Below are positions 19,092-28,073 of a stretch of 64,000 nucleotides of DNA, piece by piece; the first letter of the stretch is position 1, and each line of letters begins with the position of its first letter. This DNA comes from an uncultured Tenacibaculum sp. (GTDB lineage Bacteria > Bacteroidota > Bacteroidia > Flavobacteriales > Flavobacteriaceae), in NCBI GenBank assembly GCA_947492185.1, contig CANLMR010000002.1, forward strand, positions 310,001 through 374,000, written 5' to 3'. A program made the translations under genes and the position numbers. The notes beneath the pieces are model-generated. The model saw only the letters and a program-made list of their open reading frames with translations. It had not been told where the DNA came from and searched no databases.

Positions 19092-21371
19092 ATGAAAATT
19101 TTAAAATACGTCTTACCTCTTCTATTAACATTTACACAGTGTACAAAAAAGATTGTAAAGCCAGTTGAACCGGCAATTATTCCTATTCCAGAATATCAAG
19201 AAATTAAAAACGGTACTTTTATTCTTTCAAATGCAACTCATGTTTCTGGAGATTCTGATATGTCAATAATGTTAGAATATTTTAATGCTTACTTAGAAAC
19301 AAACCTTCTTATCAAACCAAACTCTAATAAAGAGAAAAATTCTATAGATTTTTTGATTGATAAAGAAATCAAAAACGATGAAGAATATTATTTATCGATT
19401 ACTAAAAATAATATTCAAATAAAATCGAAAACAGCTAAAGGTGCTTTTTATGGAGTTCAATCTTTACTACAATTATTACCAGCAAAAAGTAATGCAAAAA
19501 AAATTTCTATTCAATGTTTAGAAATTAAAGACAAACCTCAATTTGCTTATCGTGGAATGCATTTAGACGTTGCTAGACACATGTTTCCTGTATCATTTAT
19601 CAAAAAGTATATTGATCTCATTTCTTCTCTCAAATTCAACACTTTCCACTGGCATTTAACTGAAGATCAAGGCTGGAGAATTGAAATAAAAAAATATCCG
19701 AAATTACAAGAAATAGCTGCCTTTAGAGATGAAACATTAATTGGACACTATAATGATCAACCACAAAAATATGATGGAAAAAGATATGGTGGTTACTACA
19801 CTCAAGAAGAAATTAAAGAAATTGTAAAGTACGCTTCTGAACGATTTGTTAATATTATTCCTGAAATAGAAATGCCTGGGCATTCACAAGCTGCGATTGC
19901 AGCCTATCCAGAATTAGGATGCACTGGAGAAAAAGTTGAAGTAGCTACAAAATGGGGTGTTTTTGATGAAGTCTATTGCCCCACTGAAACAACTTTTAAG
20001 TTTCTAGAAGATGTAATTGACGAAGTTGTTGAATTATTCCCGGGTAAATACATTCATATCGGTGGAGATGAAGCTCCAAAAATCAAATGGAAAAACTCGA
20101 AATTTTGTCAACAACTAATCAAAGAAAAGAACTTGAAAGACGAACATGGTTTACAAAGTTACTTTATCAGAAGAATGGAAAAATATATCAATTCAAAAGG
20201 AAAGCAAATTATAGGTTGGGATGAAATTTTAGAAGGAGGTTTAGCTCCAAATGCAACAGTAATGTCTTGGCGGGGGATTGAAGGTGCTGTAAAAGCTGTA
20301 AAAGAACACCATAATGTAATTATGACTCCTACTTCTCATTGTTATTTTGATTATTATCAATCAGAAAATGAAAATGAACCATTAGCAATTGGTGGTTTTT
20401 TACCTTTAGAAAAAGTCTATAGTTTTAATCCCATTCCTAACGAATTAACGAAAGAAGAATCTAAATACGTTTTAGGAGCTCAAGGAAACATTTGGACGGA
20501 GTATATGAAAACTCCTGAAAAGGTTGAATATATGGCTTTTCCAAGAGCAATTGCTTTGGCAGAAGTACTATGGTCTAAACCCGAACATAAGAATTTTGAA
20601 GATTTTAAAAATAGGCTTATGGTTTTTCAAAAAAAATTAAAAGCTAAGGAAGTGAACTTTGCTAATCATTTACATGAAATCAGTGGGAATTTATCCGAAA
20701 ATAAAAACAACGAACTTATCTATACTTTAACATCTTCTTCTGGAAATTCTATAATCCGATATACATTAGATGGGACAAATCCTAACATAACTTCAGAAGC
20801 ATACACATCTCCATTTACTATTAATAATTCCACCAATATTAAAGCCGCAAGTTTTAATAATGGAGAACAAATAAGTGCTATATATTCAACCAAAGTAAAT
20901 CTACATAAAGCGGTTGGTAAAAAAATTAATTTAAATGTTGAACCACATCGTTCTTATAATGCTGGCGGAAAGCAAGCTATGATTAATGGAGTTTCTGGTA
21001 GTAATAAACGTTATGGAGATAAAGAATGGTTAGGTTTCTCTGGAGAAGATGTGAATATCACAATTGATTTAGACACTTTAACAACCGTCAATACTATAAA
21101 AATGCGTTTTCATAATGGAAACGGACAATGGATTTATGCACCTAAAAAAATTAAAATATACTTTTCTTCTGATTGTAATGTAAAGAAGAAACTCGATTTT
21201 ATTCCAATAAAAAATAGAGATTCTTTATTAGTCAATGTAAATATAAAACTAAAAGATGTTAAAGCCTCAAAAGTATTTATTGAAATACCTAACTACGGAA
21301 TTATTCCAGAAGGAAAACAAGGTGCTGGTTTTAAAGCTTGGACATTTATTGATGAAATAATTATTGAATGA
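19092..21371 (+). CDS. GH20 beta-N-acetylhexosaminidase with C-terminal chitobiase and discoidin-like modules
   Basis: A 759-residue lipoprotein (lipobox-like FTQC, C17). A GH20b N-domain (about 25-145) precedes the TIM barrel (about 150-520), which holds HWHLTEDQGWRIEI and the catalytic D326-E327 in HIGGDEAPK, the Asp-Glu pair of substrate-assisted hexosaminidases. Residues about 540-603 form a chitobiase C-terminal-like module (RYTLDGTNPN), and 606-759 a discoidin-like domain (SYNAGGKQAMINGV to WTFIDEIIIE). It removes terminal GlcNAc or GalNAc. The stop overlaps the cutC start by four bases. Divergent from the GH92 operon. Confidence 0.95.
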   Translation: MKILKYVLPLLLTFTQCTKKIVKPVEPAIIPIPEYQEIKNGTFILSNATHVSGDSDMSIMLEYFNAYLETNLLIKPNSNKEKNSIDFLIDKEIKNDEEYYLSITKNNIQIKSKTAKGAFYGVQSLLQLLPAKSNAKKISIQCLEIKDKPQFAYRGMHLDVARHMFPVSFIKKYIDLISSLKFNTFHWHLTEDQGWRIEIKKYPKLQEIAAFRDETLIGHYNDQPQKYDGKRYGGYYTQEEIKEIVKYASERFVNIIPEIEMPGHSQAAIAAYPELGCTGEKVEVATKWGVFDEVYCPTETTFKFLEDVIDEVVELFPGKYIHIGGDEAPKIKWKNSKFCQQLIKEKNLKDEHGLQSYFIRRMEKYINSKGKQIIGWDEILEGGLAPNATVMSWRGIEGAVKAVKEHHNVIMTPTSHCYFDYYQSENENEPLAIGGFLPLEKVYSFNPIPNELTKEESKYVLGAQGNIWTEYMKTPEKVEYMAFPRAIALAEVLWSKPEHKNFEDFKNRLMVFQKKLKAKEVNFANHLHEISGNLSENKNNELIYTLTSSSGNSIIRYTLDGTNPNITSEAYTSPFTINNSTNIKAASFNNGEQISAIYSTKVNLHKAVGKKINLNVEPHRSYNAGGKQAMINGVSGSNKRYGDKEWLGFSGEDVNITIDLDTLTTVNTIKMRFHNGNGQWIYAPKKIKIYFSSDCNVKKKLDFIPIKNRDSLLVNVNIKLKDVKASKVFIEIPNYGIIPEGKQGAGFKAWTFIDEIIIE

Positions 21372-22081
21372 TGAAATTAGAAATTTGTGCAAATTCGTAT
21401 CAATCGGCATTAAATGCGGAACAAGCTGGAGCACATCGAATAGAATTGTGTTCTGAATTGAATTCAGGTGGAATTACCCCTTCTTATGGGTTAATTCAAA
21501 AAGTGATTTCAGAACTATCAATAGAAACCTATGTTCTGATTCGACCAAGAAGCGGGAATTTTGTGTATTCTAAAGCTGAATTCGATATTATGAAACAAGA
21601 TATTATTAAATGTAAATCATTAGGTGTAAATGGGATTGTTTCAGGCGTTTTAATGGAAGATAATACAATTGACGTAGAAAGAACTAAAGAATTAATTTCA
21701 TTAGCTTACCCACTTCCTTTTACTTTTCATAGGGCATTTGATCTCATTAAGAATCCTATAGAAGGAATGCAGCAATTAATTGATCTAAAAGTAAATCGAG
21801 TTTTAACTTCTGGTCAAAAAAATAAAGCTTTAGAGGGAATAACTTTATTGAAAAATCTTAAAGAGAAATTTAGCGATCATATTATTATTCTACCTGGGTC
21901 TGGAATAAACTCAAAAAACGTTGGTGATTTCAAAAAAGTTGGTTTTACCGAAGTTCATGCTTCAGCTTCTGTAACAATTAAAGAAAGTTCAGCTTTAAAT
22001 TTTGATGAAATACCTCAAACAGTTTCTAATCCAGAAGAAATAAAAAGGATTTTAAAAATTATTAATGGAAAAACGTTATAA
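21368..22081 (+). CDS. cutC: CutC-family TIM-barrel protein
   Basis: A 237-residue member of the CutC family, full length. Signatures are LEICANSYQSALNAEQAGAHRIELCSELNSGGITPSYG at the N-terminus, VLIRPRSGNFVYS, FHRAFD near 120, and LTSGQK with ILPGSGIN in the second half. The family was named for copper homeostasis in E. coli, but the copper role is doubtful and the residues are enzyme-like. Here translation is coupled to the GH20 gene by an ATGA overlap, which suggests a job in handling released amino sugars; that is inference. Confidence 0.92.
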   Translation: MMKLEICANSYQSALNAEQAGAHRIELCSELNSGGITPSYGLIQKVISELSIETYVLIRPRSGNFVYSKAEFDIMKQDIIKCKSLGVNGIVSGVLMEDNTIDVERTKELISLAYPLPFTFHRAFDLIKNPIEGMQQLIDLKVNRVLTSGQKNKALEGITLLKNLKEKFSDHIIILPGSGINSKNVGDFKKVGFTEVHASASVTIKESSALNFDEIPQTVSNPEEIKRILKIINGKTL

Positions 22082-22138
22082 TTTCTTCTGAAAATTCTTT
22101 TAAATCAAAAGTGTTATTACTGTAAAGATATTTTTATT

Positions 22139-22221
22139 GTCATTGCGAATGAAGTACAACGAAATGAAGCAATCTACTGATCAAAATTGAGATTACTTCG
22201 TCGTTATCTCCTCGTAATGAC
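22139..22221. repeat. Degenerate REP-like palindromic element
   Basis: The left arm (22139-22175) begins GTCATTGCGAATGAAG and ends GAAGCAATCT; the right arm (22190-22221) is its imperfect complement, AGATTACTTCG to CGTAATGAC. The pattern resembles the dispersed GTCATTGCGAG...GCAATCTC palindromes seen in many bacterial genomes. It fills the spacer between convergent cutC and GT2 genes and may fold as a long hairpin in either transcript. I saw no second copy in the window. Confidence 0.7.
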
Positions 22222-22271
22222 GTGTTATTATGATTGAATATTCTTTAAAGATAAAAGCGTAATCAAATTAA

Positions 22272-23228
22272 CTAAGAACTCTTAAATAGAAAAGACTTTA
22301 AAAATCCTAAACCGTAACCATAAAATTGAGTAAGCGTAGTTACAATACTCAAATAAGCAACTTTAACACTTTTGTTTTGTAGTAAAGAATCTATAAACAA
22401 AATAACAAAGTAAACCACGTAGCATAATAAAAACCTCCAGTAACCGAATATAGCCAAGATTAAGAATACATCTAGACCTAAAATAAATACACTTGGAAAC
22501 CAATACGTAATTTTCTTTGTACTTGGAAATCTCCTATTTAATTCTGGACGCGCAGTTCCAAAAGAAAAGGTTTGCTTGAAAAATTGTTTGATACTTGTTC
22601 TTCGCTTGTGATATACATAGGCATCAGAAATTAATTGAGTTTCGTAACCTTCTTTCCATAATCGAAAAGATAAGTCAATATCCTCTCCTACTTTATAATG
22701 ATTAAACCCTTTTGTTGTATCAAAAGCTTCTTTGGAGATTCCCATATTGAAACTTCTTGGTTGAAATTTCCCAACACTTTTCTTCTTTCCTCTAATTCCT
22801 CCAGTCGTAAAAACAGAAGTCATTGAATAATTGATTGCTTTTTGCAATGGAGTAAAACTCTCATGAGCTTTATCCGGCCCACCAAATGCAGCAGTAAAGT
22901 TATTTGTCAAGGCATTCTTTACACTAATCAAATACTTATTTGGTAAAATAACATCAGAATCTAAAATAATGAAGTAGTTTCCAGTTGCCTTTTCCATTCC
23001 AAAATTACGCGACATTCCTGCTCCAGAATTCTCTTTGAAATAATATTTGATATTCAAATTTGAAGTATACTTTTCAACTATTTCTTCCGAAGATTTATCA
23101 GAACCATCTTCCACAATTACAATTTCATAAGCATCACTAAAATCTTGTTTAGTAAAACTCTCTAGTAATTCATCGATCTCGTTTGGACGATTATATACTG
23201 GAATAATTATGGAGAAATTCAATTTCAT
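22272..23228 (-). CDS. Family 2 glycosyltransferase with C-terminal membrane segments
   Basis: A 318-residue GT-A fold transferase. The N-terminus (FSIIIPVYNRPNEIDELLESF) starts the nucleotide-sugar domain, VIVEDGSDKSSEEIVEKY follows, and the DxD-type metal motif is in ILDSDVILPN near 93-101. The acceptor-side signature GEDIDLSFRLWKEGY is near 181-195. Two hydrophobic stretches (about 244-283) anchor it at the inner membrane. The start abuts the stop of the DUF3050 gene, so the two are coupled. Acceptor unknown; surface polysaccharide or glycolipid synthesis is likely. Confidence 0.9.
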   Translation of the reverse strand: MKLNFSIIIPVYNRPNEIDELLESFTKQDFSDAYEIVIVEDGSDKSSEEIVEKYTSNLNIKYYFKENSGAGMSRNFGMEKATGNYFIILDSDVILPNKYLISVKNALTNNFTAAFGGPDKAHESFTPLQKAINYSMTSVFTTGGIRGKKKSVGKFQPRSFNMGISKEAFDTTKGFNHYKVGEDIDLSFRLWKEGYETQLISDAYVYHKRRTSIKQFFKQTFSFGTARPELNRRFPSTKKITYWFPSVFILGLDVFLILAIFGYWRFLLCYVVYFVILFIDSLLQNKSVKVAYLSIVTTLTQFYGYGLGFLKSFLFKSS

Positions 23229-24008
23229 TTAAGCTAATACTGAAGCGTTTATTTCCTTTACTATACCATCCCAAAGTTGAATTCTCTTTCGGAGAGCTTC
23301 TTTGGCATAAAACAACACATCATTCCATTTTTGTTGGTCATCACCACATAATTCTTCAATCATTTCTAATGACAAAGGCCCGTGTTCATCACCATCTAAT
23401 TCAATATGTCTGTTTAAATAGTAGGCCAATTTACTATAATTTGAATTACTTTCTTCTTCTGTATTTTTCACGATCTCTATAAACATATCAGGAATTACAT
23501 CTTCTCTACCAAATGTAAATACAGATCCAATTAAATGTGGTTCTCTGGTATTTATAACATCAAAAGTAAATTTTACAAAGTCTAAAACTTCTTTAGAAAC
23601 TTCGCTCTTCATTAATGCGTTTTCAATGCTCGTTCCGTCATATACTTCAGAGATAAAATTTGCTATAGCTGAAGTACTCGCCCCAGCTTGCTTCATTGCA
23701 TCTATATACATTTCGAAATGACTTCTAGGCTCTCCTAATTCATTTACGTCTGTTTCCTCTCCCAAAACAATTTCGTTAATAAAACGTGCTATTTTAGTGT
23801 TTACCTTAGGAAACCAAGGCAAAGTTGCACACGTTAACTCTTGTTGTAAAGCCTTTAACAACGACATAAAATCCCAAACAGCGAATACATGAGATTCCAT
23901 AAAAGTTTTCACATCATCTATATTTTTAAGAGATGTATACAACTCATGTTGATTTAATTCTTTTCTAAGTCCTTCTAATTCTTTTTCTATAAATGAAATG
24001 TTACTCAT
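23229..24008 (-). CDS. DUF3050 (haem-oxygenase-like fold) protein
   Basis: A 259-residue helical protein matching DUF3050: the conserved FMESHVFAVWDFMSLLKALQQELTC near 36-61 and YYLNRHIELDGDEHGPLSLEMIEELCG near 196-222. The family is related to the haem-oxygenase-like/TenA-type all-helical fold; the conserved His and Glu residues (H39, H201, E203, D205, H208) could hold a di-iron centre as in the related HDO oxidases, which I infer rather than see proven. Upstream of, and directly abutting, the GT2 gene. Reaction unknown. Confidence 0.85.
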   Translation of the reverse strand: MSNISFIEKELEGLRKELNQHELYTSLKNIDDVKTFMESHVFAVWDFMSLLKALQQELTCATLPWFPKVNTKIARFINEIVLGEETDVNELGEPRSHFEMYIDAMKQAGASTSAIANFISEVYDGTSIENALMKSEVSKEVLDFVKFTFDVINTREPHLIGSVFTFGREDVIPDMFIEIVKNTEEESNSNYSKLAYYLNRHIELDGDEHGPLSLEMIEELCGDDQQKWNDVLFYAKEALRKRIQLWDGIVKEINASVLA

Positions 24009-24020
24009 AAACTATAAACA

Positions 24021-24050
24021 ATAAAAAATGCAAATCTAAAGATTTGCATT
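24021..24050 (-). terminator. Intrinsic terminator after fabI
   Basis: AATGCAAATC and GATTTGCATT form a perfect ten-base stem around a four-base loop, followed on the minus strand by a T-rich run (24021-24028). It ends the long bamD-to-fabI transcript 30 bp past the fabI stop. Confidence 0.85.
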
Positions 24051-24081
24051 CTTGTATTTCAATTCTTGTAATAAGAAAAAT

Positions 24082-24894
24082 CTATTCTTCAGTAAATCGT
24101 TCCATTACTGCATCACTCACACCCATGTTAGAGAATCCTCCATCGTGGAATAAGTTTTGTAATGTAACTTTCTTTGTTAAATCAGAGAAAAGTGAGATTG
24201 TATAATCAGCACACTCTAATGCTGTAGCATTTCCTAATGGAGACATTTTTTCAGCATATGCTAAGAATCCGTCGAATCCTTTTACTCCACTACCAGCAGT
24301 TGTTACCGTTGGCGATTGTGAAATTGTATTTACACGAACTTTGTGATCTCTTCCGAAGAAGTATCCGAAACTACGCGCAATAGATTCTAAATACGCTTTA
24401 TTATCAGCCATATCATTATAATCTGGGAAAACTCTTTGCGCTGCCATATACGTTAAAGCAACAATACTTCCCCATTCGTTCATAGCTTGCTTGTTATATA
24501 AAACGTTCATTGTTTTATGAAAAGATACAGCAGATACATCCCAACCTTTAGTTGTAAAATCATATTTAGGATCTGTATAGTGTTTTCCTTTACGAACGTT
24601 AACAGACATTCCAATTGAATGTAAAACAAAGTCTAATTTACCACCTAAAATTTCCATAGATTTTTCAACTAAATTTGTTAAATCTTCCATAGAAGTAGCA
24701 TCAGCAGGAATAACTTGCGATCCAGTTTTCTCAGCTAATTCATTTAACTGCCCCATTCTAAGAGCAATTGGTGCATTAGTTAATACAAACTCAGCTCCTT
24801 CTTCATGAGCTCTTTCTGCAACTTTCCAAGCAATAGAATTTTGATCTAAAGCTCCGAAAATAATTCCTTTCTTACCTTTTAATAAGTTATACAT
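24082..24894 (-). CDS. fabI: Enoyl-[acyl-carrier-protein] reductase (NADH)
   Basis: A 270-residue short-chain dehydrogenase of the FabI branch, catalysing the last reduction of fatty-acid elongation. The glycine-poor FabI cofactor loop (KGIIFGALDQNSIAWKVAE) is at 9-27, and the catalytic Y159-x6-K166 (YNDMADNK) with Y149 upstream match FabI. Length is standard. Last gene of the seven-gene minus-strand operon, 18 nt behind the TPR gene, followed by a strong terminator. Confidence 0.96.
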   Translation of the reverse strand: MYNLLKGKKGIIFGALDQNSIAWKVAERAHEEGAEFVLTNAPIALRMGQLNELAEKTGSQVIPADATSMEDLTNLVEKSMEILGGKLDFVLHSIGMSVNVRKGKHYTDPKYDFTTKGWDVSAVSFHKTMNVLYNKQAMNEWGSIVALTYMAAQRVFPDYNDMADNKAYLESIARSFGYFFGRDHKVRVNTISQSPTVTTAGSGVKGFDGFLAYAEKMSPLGNATALECADYTISLFSDLTKKVTLQNLFHDGGFSNMGVSDAVMERFTEE

Positions 24895-24912
24895 GTTTTA
24901 GTGTTTATTTTC

Positions 24913-25428
24913 CTATTGGTTAATTAATTTTAAGCGTTGCATAAGGCTCATTTTTCTTTTTACCCTTGTTACAGACGCATATATTGAATCTAAAGTTTTG
25001 TTATTTAAGGTTTCTTTAATTGCCAATTTATAATGTTCATGAGCACTCATTAATTCCTTTTTTAATTCAAATGCTTGGCCCATTTTATTATAAATTGTAG
25101 ACTTATCTACAACAGAACTTTGAATGACCTTGTTGCCAAAAGTAATCATTTCATCAATAAGATTCATATCTATTAACAAATATGAATAATTACTATAAGC
25201 TGCATGGTAATCTGGTGCAAACTTAATGGCTAATTCTAAATGTTTCTTTGCTTTAGGAAAGTTATTAAACTTCAAATTATACAACCATCCTAAATGATTG
25301 TGAGCTCTTCCGTAATCAGGAAACTCTTCTAGTAAATCTAATAATCTTTCTTTAGCTTCAACTATTTTGTTTTCGTCGATCATTTGATCTGCCTCGAAAA
25401 ATAAATCCTCTGCTCTATTATCACTCAT
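24913..25428 (-). CDS. Tetratricopeptide-repeat protein
   Basis: A 171-residue soluble protein with no signal peptide, made of TPR-like helices: the first around 7-37 (LFFEADQMIDENKIVEAKERLLDLLEEFPDYGRAHNHLGWLY), the second around 54-84 and others to about 140. Such scaffolds mediate protein contacts; the partner is unknown. It sits five nt after recN and 18 nt before fabI, in the operon with bamD. Confidence 0.85.
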   Translation of the reverse strand: MSDNRAEDLFFEADQMIDENKIVEAKERLLDLLEEFPDYGRAHNHLGWLYNLKFNNFPKAKKHLELAIKFAPDYHAAYSNYSYLLIDMNLIDEMITFGNKVIQSSVVDKSTIYNKMGQAFELKKELMSAHEHYKLAIKETLNNKTLDSIYASVTRVKRKMSLMQRLKLINQ

Positions 25429-25433
25429 ACTCC

Positions 25434-27086
25434 TTAATTTAATAGTTCTTTCGCATGTATTAATGCACTTTCTGAAATATCTTTCCCACTTAACATCTCT
25501 GCAATTTCAATAACTCTTTCATCATTAGAAAGTAATTTTAAATTAGATGCTGTTTTACCGTTCTTATCTTCTTTAAATACTTTATAATGAAATTGGCCTT
25601 TTGATGCAATTTGAGGTAAGTGAGTAATTGCAATCACCTGCATATACTTACTCATTTCTTGCATTATATATGCTATTTTATTTGAAACTTCTCCAGAAAC
25701 TCCAGTATCAATTTCATCAAAAATTATAGTTGGTAACTTTGTGTTTTCAGAAAGAATTTTCTTGATAGAAAGCATAATTCTAGATAATTCACCTCCAGAT
25801 GCTACTTTCTTTAACTCACCAAAGTTTCCTCCTTTATTTGCTGAAAATAAAAATGCTAATTCATCTTTACCATTTGATAAATAATTCTCTGATGGTTTTA
25901 TTTCTATTGAAAAACGAGCATTTGGCATTCCTAATTCTGAAAGTAAAAATTCCAATTCTTTCTTCAGCTTTGGAATAGCTTTATTACGTTGATTGGAAAT
26001 CAATAAAGCAACTTCATCTAACTTCTTAGCTACGTCGTTTACTTCTTGTTGCTTCTTATCTATAATTTCTGATGCATTTTCAACTCCACCTACCTTTTCA
26101 GCTAACTTTTCATGAATTACAGCCAATTCTTTCAAGGAACCAACTTGGTGTTTCTTTTGTAATGAATACATCAACTGTAAACGTTCATTTACTATTTCTA
26201 ATTCATTTGGATTAAACTCAATAGATTCATTTGAGCGTTCTAACTCTCCAGCAACATCGTCTAATTCAATTTTAATACTTACTACTCGATTATGTAGGTC
26301 TTCGTATTCTTTCGAAAACGTACTAATCTTCTGCAGAGTATTCTCAAGAGAATACAACAGGTTTTGCGCACCAACCTCTTCGCTCGTTGTTATTTGTAAG
26401 GCTTCTGAAAGACTCGTTTTTATATCTTCTACATTGTTTAAAACATCAAGTTTAGCTTCTAAGTTTTGTTGTTCATTCTCTTGAAAATCTGCTTCCTCTA
26501 GTTCTTTGAATAAATGTAAGTTGTATTCGTACTGCTGATTTTCATTTTCCTGATTTTCTTCTAAAGCACGAAGTTCTTTTACTAGTGAGTTATGCTTTTT
26601 CAATCCTCTTTTATAAGAAGCCACACGTTTATCATTCTTAGCTAAAGCATCAATTACAGAAAATTGAAATAAAGTATCCGACAATTGTAATGTTTGATGT
26701 TGAGAATGAATATCAACAAGTTTAGATTTTAACTCACTTAAGACATTTAAAACTACAGGAGTATCATTTATAAAAGCACGAGATTTTCCTGAAGGTAAAA
26801 TTTCCCTTCTGATTATAGTTTTATCTTCATAATCTAAGTCATTATCATCAAAAAACACCTGTACTGCATAAGCTGTAAGATCGAATTCAGCTTCAATAAT
26901 ACATTTCGATTCATTATTCTTTAAAGAACTTAAATCAGCTCTATTTCCAAGAACTAATCCAAGTGCTCCTAAGAGTATTGATTTACCTGACCCTGTTTCT
27001 CCTGTAATAATAGATAAACCATCAGAAAAATTGATAGATAACTCATCTATTAAAGCGTAATTTTGTATTGATAAGTGTTGTAACAA
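25434..27086 (-). CDS. recN: DNA repair protein RecN
   Basis: A 550-residue SMC-like ATPase for double-strand break repair. Walker A is GETGSGKS (29-36), the long central coiled coil runs about 150-370, and the C-terminal head has the ABC signature VASGGELSRIMLSIK and Walker B TIIFDEIDTGVSG near 455-470. Length is normal. Separated by 87 nt from the upstream DUF4835 gene; recN downstream of coaBC and DUF4835 is a recurring flavobacterial order. Confidence 0.96.
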   Translation of the reverse strand: MLQHLSIQNYALIDELSINFSDGLSIITGETGSGKSILLGALGLVLGNRADLSSLKNNESKCIIEAEFDLTAYAVQVFFDDNDLDYEDKTIIRREILPSGKSRAFINDTPVVLNVLSELKSKLVDIHSQHQTLQLSDTLFQFSVIDALAKNDKRVASYKRGLKKHNSLVKELRALEENQENENQQYEYNLHLFKELEEADFQENEQQNLEAKLDVLNNVEDIKTSLSEALQITTSEEVGAQNLLYSLENTLQKISTFSKEYEDLHNRVVSIKIELDDVAGELERSNESIEFNPNELEIVNERLQLMYSLQKKHQVGSLKELAVIHEKLAEKVGGVENASEIIDKKQQEVNDVAKKLDEVALLISNQRNKAIPKLKKELEFLLSELGMPNARFSIEIKPSENYLSNGKDELAFLFSANKGGNFGELKKVASGGELSRIMLSIKKILSENTKLPTIIFDEIDTGVSGEVSNKIAYIMQEMSKYMQVIAITHLPQIASKGQFHYKVFKEDKNGKTASNLKLLSNDERVIEIAEMLSGKDISESALIHAKELLN

Positions 27087-27173
27087 AAGCTAACTTTTAT
27101 AGCCCGTAAAAATAAGGAATTTTAGAAGATAGATTACAACAATTTAAAGTAGTAATAAAAGTTTAACTAGAAA

Positions 27174-28073
27174 TTATAGCTTTATTTCTTGCCACTTACT
27201 ATTTTGAGTAGGTGCAACTCGTTCTAGAATTTCTTTTAACCTTAATTCACTTCCTGTAGACTTACCAGTAGAAAAAATATTTACAATTTCATCTGATTTA
27301 GCATCCAAAAAAATACGAATCATATAATTTCCTACTGTAATATTAAACAGCTTTTCTAAATCAATTACACTTTCTGCAATTGCCTTTTTAGCTTCAACTT
27401 CTTTCTCTATAAAATTATCAAAACCTTTTCTATGGTAATTGTAATATATAGCTCTTAACGTACTAAACTTTGATGATAATAAATTATCTATCAAAGTAAA
27501 TCTATTTTGCTCACCTACTTCATTTTGCCAAGCAGCATCTCCGGTTTGTTGTGCTTGCAACATTACGTTTTGAGCTTGTTTTAAATAATTATCTCCACCA
27601 TTTAAAGCAAAAGTATCTGCATCTATACCTAAAATAGTATATACATAAAAAACTATTACAGAAACTAAATTAGATTCAAAATTGTTGGGATTATATATTA
27701 AAGGTTCGAATTCGTTATACTGGAAACTAAAACTAGTATCATTAATGTTTAATAATGTAGTTTCATAAGAAGCATTATATACCGGACGAGCAGATTGCAC
27801 TTGAATACTTGCGTTGAAATTATTTCCGTTTTGTTCGTTGATAATGATTGTAAATGCACAGTTAATTCGCTCTTGAGGAAGTACCTTTTTATTCGTCCAT
27901 CTTGTTTGATTAATAAATTCTGTTACAGATTGCTCTAAAGTTGTAAACACTTGTTTGTTACTACTTTGAACTTTATCTGCATTTACAACAACAACAGCAT
28001 TTAATTCTTCTTGAGCAAGAATTGGATTAATTAATCCGATAGACAATAGAATAAGAAAGATAATTTTACGCAT
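27174..28073 (-). CDS. DUF4835 family exported protein
   Basis: A 299-residue protein with a signal peptide (MRKIIFLILLSIGLINPILAQ) and the conserved DUF4835 pattern: LNAVVVVNADKVQSSNKQVFTTLEQSVTEFINQTRWT near 24-60 and FYVYTILGIDADTFALNGGDNYL near 142-165. Present in most Bacteroidota beside coaBC; some pipelines label it PorD of the type IX secretion system, which I cannot confirm from this sequence. Its start overlaps the coaBC stop by eight bases. Confidence 0.85.
   Translation of the reverse strand: MRKIIFLILLSIGLINPILAQEELNAVVVVNADKVQSSNKQVFTTLEQSVTEFINQTRWTNKKVLPQERINCAFTIIINEQNGNNFNASIQVQSARPVYNASYETTLLNINDTSFSFQYNEFEPLIYNPNNFESNLVSVIVFYVYTILGIDADTFALNGGDNYLKQAQNVMLQAQQTGDAAWQNEVGEQNRFTLIDNLLSSKFSTLRAIYYNYHRKGFDNFIEKEVEAKKAIAESVIDLEKLFNITVGNYMIRIFLDAKSDEIVNIFSTGKSTGSELRLKEILERVAPTQNSKWQEIKL

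Noticed and set aside
13786..22081. Classical polysaccharide utilisation locus
   Set aside because: No SusC/SusD pair or dedicated sensor is present in or beside the cluster.
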